Source: Amphimedon queenslandica
Taxonomy: Eukaryota > Porifera > Demospongiae > Haplosclerida > Niphatidae
Assembly (NCBI RefSeq): GCF_000090795.2
Contig: NW_003546296.1
Span: 55,288 to 104,069 of the forward strand
Direction of reading: 5' to 3'
DNA length: 48,782 bases
Shown piece by piece: positions 1 through 10,615 of the stretch. Within the stretch, counting starts at the first letter, position 1. Each line of letters starts with the position of its first letter. Under the pieces are notes generated by a model. That model did not search any database. It was given only the letters and a program-made list of their open reading frames with translations, and had not been told where the DNA came from. The position numbers and the translations under genes were made by a program.

Positions 1-729
1 TACAATACCTATGCATCATAAAAAAGGTTGATGTATTCTCTTTATACCTTTGTTCAATACTTACCAGATATAGTACAAAAGGTTGTTGATTCATTAAGAG
101 TAGAGAAAAGGTCGTCTTCAGAATTGCAGAATAACTGCTCATTGGCAACAGATGAAATGTAAAATATGATATCTGAATTAAATAAAAACTTAAATCAATT
201 TGTAATTGATCTGACTATACCTTCAAAGCAGTATGTAATTGCAGCATAGAGAACAAATACAGTTGGGAACTTGCATCTATTAAATATGACAAAATTTAGT
301 TATAGCATCTTGTATATGATAGATATTACATTATTTTGTAACGAAATCCAGCAATGATAAAAGTTATAGAGGAAATGATTAAATCGAACCCAGCTACCAA
401 TCCTGAGAGCAGTAACAAAGCATTTTTATTACTATAATGACTCCATCGACTGCAAATGGGATAACAGACTCCAAATTCAGCATTGTAGTAAAAGTCTTCA
501 CTGCAGTTTAAAGCACTGGTGCTTGGTCCAGTGTTTATCAAATTAGTTCTTTTGCTATGTCTCTATTATAGATATTGGTGAATGCAATATGGTTTTTGTG
601 TCTTACCTCTGTGAAGTAGAGTATAATGGGAACTATTAGTATACCAACACTTCCAAGTAGTAACAGAACTAGGATCACTGGTATGATGGATCTCTTAGCA
701 GCAAGGGCAATCTTGCTTTTTACCATCAT
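1..729 (-). CDS. Frizzled-like receptor, CRD-less paralogue (copy 0), cut by the left edge
   Basis: Member of the receptor array, reading right to left. The first exon starts at 729 (MMVKSK) and holds a basic stretch and one hydrophobic helix (about residues 14-40, ending ILYFTE). A GTAAGA donor follows. The next exon (about 340-570) begins RHSKRTNLINTG and holds the cysteine linker (CSEDFYY...CYPIC) and receptor helix 1 (ending FRYKIM). Two further short exons (about 223-285 and 66-182) give CKFPTVFVLYAAITYCFE and a loop with the FCNSEDDLF and TTFCTIS motifs, matching the other copies. The gene then runs off the window. There is no room or coding sequence for the cysteine-rich domain that the sisters carry between the first helix and the linker. 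Fold assignment rests on similarity to copies 1-4; exon edges are inferred from GT-AG sites. Confidence 0.6.
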
Positions 730-1451
730 TGGAGGCAGTGATTAAGGATCAAAGGTCAATCAGCAACTCTTATAACTGAACCAGCTGCATAGTTTATGCT
801 GTACGTGCATGTGGGTGTATGTTTAATTAAATACTTTTAATTTGTATCCATAATTAAATAACAATGATGCTAGTCCATCCCCCATTGTAACATGATGACG
901 TTATAATGCCAACAAGTATTTATAAACTTGTCTCCTTTAAAAAATAAACAGAAATAGCTTCTGCTTATGCCGGCATGCATCAATAACTGACCAAAAAATC
1001 AGTACTCCATGCAGACATTGATATCAGACTTACCTAAAGTGCTTATTATTAAGCACTTTAGGTATGTCAATCTGAACTATGTAAGTTGTAACTGCTACAT
1101 GATGTTGAACAATAGATAATAGTATAGTAAAATACTTTTAAAATTAAATTAATTATCATATCAATCTCTCAGGGGGTGGTCCAAATGGTAACACATTGAC
1201 ATTGCTATACATTGTCAGAGTTAGCAGTACCAAAACCTGTACATATACATCTAGCATGCATAGTAGATCAAGTAGATATATTAGTTATTTTGAAGAATTC
1301 TCTTCTATACAATTTTGGCAAAACTTGTGCTGCGACCGTGACATTGACATTATTTTGTCAGAGTTAGCAAGACTATAATCAAGTAAATCATTTTTACATG
1401 AATTCACACAATAAACTAATTATTTCCCTCCATTACTCACAATAGTTATTT
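730..1451. other. Intergenic spacer between receptor copies 0 and 1
   Basis: No coding exon recognised. It holds a 15-bp perfect inverted repeat (1031-1064). It also holds two imperfect copies of a segment with ACATTGACATT followed by TTGTCAGAGTTAGCA (about 1192-1230 and 1338-1372). The promoter of copy 0 is presumably in the left part. Confidence 0.5.
1031..1064. repeat. Perfect hairpin, 15-bp arms and 4-nt loop
   Basis: TACCTAAAGTGCTTA (1031-1045) is followed by TTAT and then its exact reverse complement (1050-1064). It lies in the spacer upstream of receptor copy 0 and downstream of copy 1. It could be the fold-back end of a small transposon; no flanking duplication is evident. Confidence 0.6.
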
Positions 1452-4105
1452 TTAGTCATCGTCTATAATGGAATAATTTGTCACCTTTCCTTTATAATGA
1501 TACAGCTTGCGTACACAGAAATTGGCTACAGATCTCCAATTGACAACATAAATGAGGATAATGATCGTAATAAAGCCCATTAGGATGTAAGTACTTGCAG
1601 CCAGTGGTACATAGTTGTACTTTTCATAAGTTGTACTGCAATTATAGTTGTGGTGTGTTCCAAATGCCTCACACTCAAAGTATTCTGCAACACTGTTCAC
1701 ATATTTATCTTGAGTTGAACTGATTACACTGAAATAGGACATCATCATCAAACCAAACAAACTATAATATGCCAAAAAGAATAATAGCTTCATCTCTGCT
1801 AGTGTCATTTTTAATGGAGAGTTCCTTTTGCGAAAGAATATATTTTGATGCTATGGACAAAAATTTAATAAAATAATATTCGCATATTTTTATGGTTACT
1901 TTTTGCAGCCTCCAAAAGACCAGTACTAGGCAGCAGACGCCAATAGCAAGGAGTATATTAAGAGGAAAAATAAGTGAATAGTAACGCAAGTTGCTATTTC
2001 TAGGCACGCAGAAATAAGTTGGCATTGAATAAAGAGCATAACTTCCCCAATCTTTAACCAACAGTGCCAGCAGTACACCAGGAACAGGAAAAGTCACACC
2101 TTTTAATATTCAGCATAACATACACTAAATCATAATCCCTTACCCAGTATCAGTAGGACGATGTGTATGAACTTGTCTTTGTCCTTATGCGTTTTAGCAA
2201 ACACTGGAAACATTATCTTGTAAAATATCGACATGACATGGAAAAACCACCAAAGAGTCATATTGAGAAAGAAGTATTGGAAGACAGCTCCTGAGGAACA
2301 AATGCAAATACACACATTTATAATTATGAATATGTACATGTACATGTATACCACTGGTACATGTTCATATTATACCTGTCACTTTGCAGTAGGTTGTTGA
2401 GTTGCTCTTATAAGTTTCCAAAAGATCTTTGGAGGTACAAAAGAGGCTATTAGTTTTGTCCAATTTAGGAATGATTACAAAAATAGCTAAAAGTGATCAT
2501 TTGGAATTGATAAATTAAAAGTGTCATACTTTCACTTACCCACCACACAGACACCAATTGTCAAATAAATCAGAAAAATTGACGGAAAAATCAACCTAGT
2601 CAACTTCATAATACTAATAAAAATAATTATTATGAACATACATAATTTTCCTCCGAATAAATGAAGCTATTAAGACAATAATTCCCATAAATAAAACAAA
2701 AACAGCTACTGCTAATTGTGTATCTGTTTCTATCTTTGCATTAAGTTCGCTATAAGTTTCATAAGAACCACATATGGGACGGCAAGGCCCTGACCCATTG
2801 TGTTGATAAAAGTCCTCAGAACAATGAGAAATGTTTAAAATAGGCATGTTACCAGTGGATGAGTTTATAGGGATGCCTATGAATATTAAATCGCATTAAG
2901 TTTTTAATATTGATGGTTTTTTACCTGATGAAATAAAATCAGAGCAATTTGGTGTTTGTATTCCATTTTCATAAGCATAATCCCATTCTGTTGCACACAC
3001 ATCTGTACTAACATAACTACAAAACTCTCTTGATGGCAAATACTCCTCTCCATTTGAGCAATTACAAAGTGGAAATGAAAACTGACAGACAAACATGGTA
3101 CCAGCTATCCTACAGTCTTCTTTGACATCAGGACTTTGCAATGCTTCTAATAAAAACTTGGCTTGTTCCTCCTTGTTATTCTGATCAGATGAGGAACTAA
3201 TGAATATGTCCTCATTGTATCCAATGGTACAAGACTGCCACTTGCTGAGAAATGCTTTACAAGTTGACCCTATATAATGGACTGGTGTACATGAGTCAAG
3301 ATTGCTTGAGACAGTTTGTGCTAATGTGTCACAATTGGATGGCTCTTTCAATCCATAAGCTGAACACTAAAATAAAAGAAGGAAAATAGATATGAATGAG
3401 AGAACAATGTCCCTGTATGCAGTATAACGCTAATGTCAGCTAAGCATTGTTAACTAAACCAACTGCTGGCAGCGCTGGGTCATTCCTGTATAATGCATAT
3501 GGTGTGTTAAGCACATTACCTTGGCCTCTTTAAATGATGAAGATATACTCTACAGAAATAAAAATTAAAATAACGATAGTAGCAACACCTCAAGCTTCTA
3601 AGTAATGCTATAGTACTTATCATCAGATTATCTAATTCAAGTCATAGCTTATCAAAACAGGAGTACTAGTCGATTTACTCATATGAGCATAGATATCTAT
3701 GATATGAGGAACTTTGAACTATGAATTGAGCCCATCTTATTTGCCATGAATAAAAATGTTGCATATACATATGCATGTACTCACCTCTTTAATGTGTATT
3801 CCTATGGGTACAAGGAATAGTGCCACGAAAAAGAGGAGAACAGTTATCAGTATTGCAATCTCCAGGAACTTTGCTAGTCTTGAGGGCATCAAACAGCAAC
3901 CACAGAACTTTATTCTATCAACTTGGGTGGTTCTACAATCCCAAGAATTAGTGTCCTTTTCATTCTTTGATCCTCCAGTGCTTTCAAAACCAGCAGCAGC
4001 AGTGGTTGAAAGAGACATCTCAATCTTTTCACTGTTGTCCCTATTCACGACAAGAGGCTGCTTGCTATTACTTATAGAGGGGCTATCGCTGTTCACAGTA
4101 GCCAT
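1452..4105 (-). CDS. Frizzled-like seven-helix receptor with CRD and N-terminal anchor (copy 1)
   Basis: Spliced gene. Exon 1 (from 4105) encodes a Ser/Thr-rich cytosolic N-terminus, the motif RIKFCGCCLMPSRLAKFLE and a hydrophobic helix ending VPIGIHIKE. A small exon (near 3520-3550) gives SISSSFKEAK. The exon at about 2924-3367 encodes a ten-cysteine Frizzled-type domain (FVCQFSFPLCNC, YLPSREFCSYVSTDVC). Then come the linker with helix 1 (about 2625-2860), helix 2 and the TTYCKVTG loop, helix 3 with LNMTLWWFFHVMSIFYK, helices 4-5 (PVPGVLLALL, YFCVPRN) and a last exon (1452 to about 1840) with helices 6-7 ending VVNWRSVANFC. A 44-nt intron with stop codons (2100-2143) splits helix 4. The C-tail has no KTxxxW. 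It is the most divergent of the complete copies. Ligand and signalling partner are unknown. Confidence 0.75.
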
Positions 4106-5159
4106 CTTGGTCTAATATCTAGTGAAGAAGAGAATTAGAGCCTGGGTCTACAAAGGGAGGTGTGAGCTTTGAGGAGAGTGTTTAAGAAATTGATACACAA
4201 ATCTAATGATAGAGCCAGAATAGAAAAAAGTTTCTAGAGATAGGTATTTGTATAATGTAGACAGACTTACTCTGTACTAATCTAACAGGGCAGCAAAAAG
4301 TTTCTGTGCAACTATGGAGCTCCAGCATGCAGCAACCATAGATAATAGAGTAAATGAAAGGGATTGGAAACGGAGGCGTGGGCGTAGCCCAACCTCCATT
4401 CATTTGTATTGCTGCTAGGCTGACAGAGGCTCGTTGAAATTTTTTGTCACAATTTACCCTTGATTTTCTTTCTTTTAGGAGCAATATCTCGCAAACAAGT
4501 GTTCCTATGCAAGTGAAATTAATGCATCAAGAAGCCTAATGTTTCCTCTTTATAATTCTGTTTTCTATTGTACAGATAATTTTACCATGTTAATGTTATG
4601 GCACTTTTAAAACCATAAAATGTATTTTTTGCCATTATAATCCCTTTTTTGAAAACAAGCTAGAGTAAAATGCAATATCTTTATAATCATATGAAAGAGT
4701 TTCCATTTGCATATCGAATGATACTAGTTAGGGTTAGAATCCATGAAGCATGAGTTTGTTACTACAGAAAAAGGGCGGAAAATGAAAAAATTTTGTTGTA
4801 CCTATAACTCGTTGCAAAATAATGTTGTAGAAGTAAAAACCTTGCTGCAGGTAGGCCAACACTTTCTATATCGAACGGTAGGTATATCATAAGTAAGCGT
4901 CCTCTTGGATCTCCATAAATATCCTTCGAAGTCCTTCCAGTACAGCCTCACTAATGGAGGAGATGGGAAATCAACCAGGTATTGGGCCGGTAACCAATAG
5001 CAACATCAACCAGCCTACGCCCCCGTTTCCAATCCCTGTGTACTCTAATATCTATGCAGCAACACCCAATTTATAGCCACGCCTAGACAGGAAGCGTTTA
5101 CACCCACACAAATAATTATTACTAAGACAACAGCGCAGTCATTAATCATTATACAATTT
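4106..5159. other. Intergenic spacer with long inverted repeat
   Basis: About 1 kb without a recognisable exon, between the start of copy 1 and the stop of copy 2. Two arms of roughly 50 bp in inverted orientation (about 4330-4380 and 5015-5070) contain the shared block GGGATTGGAAACGG. The segment between the arms is AT-rich and shows no gene. Confidence 0.5.
4330..5070. mobile_element. Possible non-autonomous DNA element (inverted repeats about 640 bp apart)
   Basis: The left arm reads CATAGATAATAGAGTA, then AGGGATTGGAAACGGAGGCG. The reverse complement of the right arm reads CATAGATATTAGAGTA, then AGGGATTGGAAACGGGGGCG. Arms are imperfect and I could not define the exact ends or a target-site duplication. 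It may be a MITE-like element or an inverted duplication of a CCAAT/GC-rich promoter segment. Confidence 0.4.
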
Positions 5160-7678
5160 TCACTCAGAATTATGTTCTATATATGTGTCCAGATTTGTTC
5201 TGGTGTATTTTCTTCTTCTTCGAATTGAAAGGCAAAAGGTAGCAACAGCTCTCCAATTGCAGACGTAGACAAGGATAGCAGTCGTTACAAAACCCAATAG
5301 TAGATAAACTACCACTGAAAAATATGGATAATCGTATTTTTCAAAATCCATAGGACACTGATCATATGATGACACATTAGGGTGAACTCCAAATGCTTGA
5401 CACTCAAAATATTTTTTAATTCCACTTTTGTATTTATCCCGAGTTGCAGTAGCTGCACCAAAATAAGCTAACGAGACTATACCAAATATGCTAAAGAATA
5501 CCAGAGTAAATAACAGCTTTATTTCAGGCAGTGAGATTGGAGATGACTTCCGAAGCAATGCAGTTCGATGCTACAAAAGATATTGTAAGAGAAATTGTGT
5601 ATAAAACTATAATTGTGATTCGTCACTTACTTTCTGCAGTCTCCAGAATATTAAAACTAAGCAAAATAAACCAATGCCAAGAAGTACATTGAGTGGTAAG
5701 AGGAGAGCATAATACTGCAAGTCGGGATTTCTTGGAACACACACATAAGAGGGGAATGTGAATATAGTATAAGACTTATACTTATTAACAGTCAGTGCCA
5801 ATATTACACCAGGAATAGGAATTAAAATACCTTTAAAAGAGAAACCAAGGTTAGAATAGTTACAATAAGCATTCACTATACCTAGTATTAATAAGACAAT
5901 GTGTATAAATTTGTCTTTTTCCTTATGCTCCTTAGCAAACACTGGAAACATTATTTTATAAAATACTGAGATGACATTGAAACACCACCAAAGTGTCATG
6001 TTTAAGTAAAAATAGTGAAAAATAGCCCCTGTTGGTATAAAAGATTTGTGGTTTAAAGTTAGTATTAAAAGGATGCATATAGTACCTGTTACTTTACAGT
6101 AAGTGGTTGGATGATTAAAAGCTTCTAAGAAATCTTCAGAGGAGCAGTACAGATGTTTGAAGTCAAGTATTGATACAAATATGAATATAGCTATACAGAG
6201 ATTAAGGATGTTAGGAATGTAATGATATCCAGGCTTACATAGTATGCACAAGCCAATTGTCATATAAACCAAAAATATTGATGGGAATGACAACCTATGT
6301 AGATACAACAAGTTAAAATTAAAGCAGTTAATTATACTTACATTACTCTCCAGCGAATGACAGAAACTATCAATACTAGTATTCCAACAGATGAACTAAT
6401 GATAGTTGCAATTAGCTGAGTCACTTGTTGTGTCCTTGCATTTCTTGGACTATAAGTTTTAAACTCTCCACATTGAGGACGACAGGAGCCATTAACACAA
6501 CGAAATCCATCAGACTCAGCACAAACGATTGTACTGCAGTTTGAGATAATACTACTACTGTTATCTGAATCACCTACATGTATTAATAATGCATAATGAT
6601 ATTGAAATTAACTAATTTAAAGAACCTGTAGAAGGTAGTTCTAAACAATCTGGTAAAACACCTTGTCCAAGAATGCTAATAGCTTCTTGCCATTCAGCAC
6701 TACAGACTTGAGTACTGACGTAATTGCAAAATTCTCTTGATGGTAGATACTCTTTTCCAGTTACACAGTCACACAAAGGGAATGAGTACTGACAAACAAA
6801 CTCACTGCCAGCAGATCTACACTCTTCACTAACTGAAGAACTTTGCAGTGCTTGTAATACAAAGCTAACTTCACTCGTCATCAGCTTTTGGGATGAGTTA
6901 ATATAAATGCCATCAGTGGCCCCAATAGCACAAGACTGCCACTCTTGAAGATAACTCTTGCAGGTTGAACCAGTATAGTTTACAGCTACACATGACGCAT
7001 TGCTTGCAATACCAATAGACTCATCCTCACATGTTGATGATCTAGCACCATAGCCTTGACACTATAGAGTTGTTATGTGGGAGAGAAAGTGAAGGGAGTG
7101 CATATCAAAATCAACTATGAAATTCCAATACACAATACATAAAATAACAATATTATGTTATGCTTACTTGGCCTGACACTGGATGAAATGACCCATTAGT
7201 TGTATCAAGGGAACTTGAATTTGTCGACAGTTCCTAGAGAAGGATTTCAAATGGTAAATATTATTAGCATCATTGAATTGATGGGAAATGACATTGATAT
7301 TAAAGCAGAAATTTTAGCTGCACTAGATATAAAATGCTTATACAGAACCCAAATCTATAATCTTACTTCAGATATATGAACTGCCACTGGAACAAAAGAC
7401 ATAATGACAACAAAAAGAAGTATTAGCATCAGCAGTATGATTTCCAGTGGCTTAGCTATTTTTGAAGGCATCATGCAACAGCAGCCACAGAATCTAATCT
7501 TATCTTTAGAGGGTTTGAAATGCCAAGCACCATCTGGCTTCTTTTCAACTGGTGGATTGGTGGCAATAGGTGGGTCTCTGTCTTCTACAGAGTGAGACAA
7601 CTCAACCTCCTTCTTCTCCACCTCAGAAAGAAGCGGCACTCTCTTGCTATTGACAGATGCCTCAAAGTACATCGTCAT
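5160..7678 (-). CDS. Frizzled-like seven-helix receptor with CRD and N-terminal anchor (copy 2)
   Basis: Exon 1 (from 7678) encodes about 80 cytosolic residues (KRVPLLSEVEKKEVELS, then KIRFCGCCCMMPSKIAK) and a helix ending FVPVAVHISE. A short linker exon ends FHPVSGQ. The CRD exon (about 6627-7063) has FVCQYSFPLCDC, YLPSREFCNYVSTQVC and LPDC. The linker exon (about 6345-6570) carries CAESDGF and helix 1. The rest carries the helix 2 region, TTYCKVTG, helix 3 (LNMTLWWCFNVISVFYK), helices 4-5 (YVCVPRNPDLQYY) and a last exon with helices 6-7 (5160 to about 5570). Two mini-introns, 48 nt after GLCIL and 51 nt at 5831-5881, are in frame without a stop, so a naive open frame runs through both. The C-tail is basic (SIRRRRKY) and has no KTxxxW. 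It is very similar to copies 3 and 4. Confidence 0.78.
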
Positions 7679-7868
7679 TATTCCAGAAAAGAGCTAGAAT
7701 ATAGAGCAATGTCTGCCTCAAGGAGAAAGAGCTGCTTAGCTAGCACTGATGAACCAACCCACCCATGAATAATACTAAAAATAATTAAAATCATAGCCTG
7801 CTTGACCACTCACTCATGAAATTCTATCAACAATTACACTTTTAGTTATAAAAACAGTCACACAAAAA

Positions 7869-10377
7869 TTATCCAGAGTTATGTTCTATATAAGTGTCTA
7901 GATTTGCTTTGGTGTATCTTTGTTTTCGATAACATAGCTTTGAAAGACAGCTACATACAGCTCTCCAGTTGCAGACATAGATGAGATTAGCAGTAGTTAT
8001 AAAACCCAATAGCAGGTAAACTATCACTGCAAAATCTGGATAAGTATATTGTCGAAAATCTGCAGGATCACATCGTTTGACATTTGGATCAATTCCAAAT
8101 GCTTGGCATTCGAAATATTTTTTGATTCCAGTTGTGTATTTATCCTGAGTTGCAGTAGCTGCACCAAAATAATATAGAATGATTATACCAAATATGCTGA
8201 AAAATAGTAGTGTAAATAACAGCTTTATTTCTGGTAAAGCAATTGGAGATGATTTCCGAAGCAATGCAGTTCGATGCTATGAAAAGTAAATAGAGCAAGA
8301 GAGCAAGAGAGAGAGAGAGAGAGAGAAAGGTCATGAAACTGAGAGTATATACTGAATAAATGATCCAGCTTACTTTCTGCAGTCTCCAGAATATTAAAAC
8401 TAAACAAAATAAACCAATGCAAAGAAGTACATTGAGAGGAAGAAGGAGAGAATAATACTGCAATTCACCATTTCTTGGAACACACACATAAGAAGGGAAT
8501 GTGAACAAAGTATAAGATTTATACTTCTCAACAGTCAGTGCCAACGATACACCAGGAATAGGAATTAAAATACCTTTAAAATAGAAACCACAGTTAGAAT
8601 AGTTACAATAAGCATTCACTATACCTAGTATTAATAGGACAATGTGTATAAATTTGTCTTTTTCCTTATGCTCCTTAGCAAACACTGGAAACATTACCTT
8701 ATAAAATACTGACATGACATGAAAGAACCACCAAAGTGTCATGTTTAAGTAAAAATAGTGAAAAATAGCCCCTATACAAGAAGTTCATGATTTCATTAAT
8801 CTTTAAAAAGTTAAATATATATACCTGTTACTTTACAGTAAGTGGTTGAATTGTTAAAAGTTTCTATCAAATCTTCAGAGGAGCAGTATAAATCTTTAAA
8901 GTCAATTACTGATACAAGCACAAATACAGCTATACAGAGATTAAGGATGCATTACAAATAGAAATGATATCCAGACTTACATAGTATGCACAAGCCAACT
9001 GTCATATAAACCAAAAAGATTGATGGATAAGTTAAGCTATGTAATAAAATAAAATTAAAGGAAACAATTAATTATGCTTACATTATTCTCCAGCGAATAA
9101 AAGAAACTATTAATACTATAATTCCAACCAATAGACTAACAATATTTGCAATTAGTTGTGTCACTTTATGTGTCAACACATTCTTTGAAGCCAAAGTTTG
9201 AAACTTATCACATCGAGGGCGACAGAAACCACCAATTAAACTAAATCCATCAGATTCAGCACAAACAATTGTACTGTTTAAAGTAAAATTGCTCGTGATG
9301 CCTATAAATGAACAGCAAAATTAATGTGTAAATCTAAAATAATTTCAGTATAGGACCTGTAGAAGGTAGTTTTAAACAATCTGGTAAAACACCTGGTCCA
9401 AAAGAGCTAATAGCTGCTTGCCATTCAGCACTACAGACTTGAGTACTGACATAATTGCAAAGTTCTCTTGATGGTAGATACTCTTTTCCAGCTACACAGT
9501 CACACAAAGTGAATGAGTACTGGCATAAAAATTCACTACCAGCAGATCTACACTCGTCACTAACTGAAGGATCTTGCAGTACTTGTAATAACCTGACTTT
9601 ACTCTCTAGTTTTTGGGATGAGTTACTGGTAACGTAAATGTCATCACTGGTCCCAATAGCACAAGACTGCCACTCTTGAAGAATACTCTTACAGGTTGAA
9701 CCAGTATAGCTAACAGCTACACATGAAGCATTGCTTGCAATACCAGTAGACTCATCCTCACATGTTGATGATCTAGCACCATAAGCTGGACACTAAAAGT
9801 GGGTCCAAAAAAGAATTGTTATATGTGGGGGAGAAATTTTGTATTCCCTTTACAAAATAAACTATGACATTCCAATTCATAATGTTTAAAACAACATTCA
9901 GTGCTTATTTGGTAAGTAAAAAAAGGCAACTATTAATGCTTACTTGGCCTGACACTGGATGAAAGAGTGACTCATTCTGTAAACCAGAGCTTGAATTCCT
10001 GGATGATTCCTAAATAATGTCACACACAGTAAGGTATAACTGATTAATCTATAATGTCTTACTTTATATACATAGTGTACTGCAACTGGAAAAAGACACA
10101 TAATGACAACAAAAAGAAGTATTAGGACCAGCAGTATGATTTCCAGTGGCTTAGCTATCTTTGAAGGCATCATGCAACAGCAACCACAGAATCTAATTTT
10201 ATCTTTAGATGGTTTGAAATCCCAAGCACCATCTGGCTTCTTTTCAACTGGTGGATTGGTGGCAATAGGTGGGTCCCTGTCTTCTACAGAGTGAGACAAC
10301 TCAACTTCTTTCTTCTCCACGTCAGTAAGGAGCGGGACTCTCTTGCTATTGACAGATGCCTCAAAATACATTGCCAT
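7869..10377 (-). CDS. Frizzled-like seven-helix receptor with CRD and N-terminal anchor (copy 3)
   Basis: Near twin of copy 2. Exon 1 (from 10377) starts MAMYFEASVNSKRVPLL and repeats the KIRFCGCCCMMPSKIAK block and N-terminal helix, ending HYVYK. The linker exon gives SSSGLQNESLFHPVSGQ. The CRD exon (about 9358-9795) is fully open and keeps the cysteines, though FPLCDC has become FTLCDC. The linker and helix 1 exon (about 9078-9300) contains CAESDGFSLIGGFC. Helices 3-5 lie at about 8375-8770 and helices 6-7 in the last exon (7869 to about 8280), ending YIEHNSG. The 51-nt intron in helix 4 (8574-8624) is again in frame without a stop. The earlier mini-intron is 51 nt here but contains an in-frame stop. 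A (GA)n microsatellite lies in the last intron. It appears intact. Confidence 0.77.
8295..8327 (+). repeat. GA microsatellite in an intron
   Basis: Alternating AGAGAG run in the last intron of receptor copy 3, read in + orientation. It also makes spurious Leu/Ser-rich frames on the opposite strand. Confidence 0.8.
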
Positions 10378-10615
10378 TATTCCAGAAAAGAACTAGAGTA
10401 TAGTAATGTCTGTCTCAGAAATTTTATACCTTTGCTGACCTAGATTATAGCTAGTAGCTGAGCAGCCACGCCCGTGAACAAACCCACCCATGAACATTAA
10501 CAGTAGATCTATAGTTATTATAAAACATAGCTACTATAATTTTAACTCACACACAAAGAACAGTACAGCAGTAATACAAAATTATTTAGAATTATGAGCT
10601 ACATTGATAGTATAT

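Noticed and set aside
1196-1378. 60-codon plus frame in the spacer of the receptor array
   Set aside because: No family resemblance, Ser/Thr-rich, in a repeat-bearing spacer; no splice partners seen.
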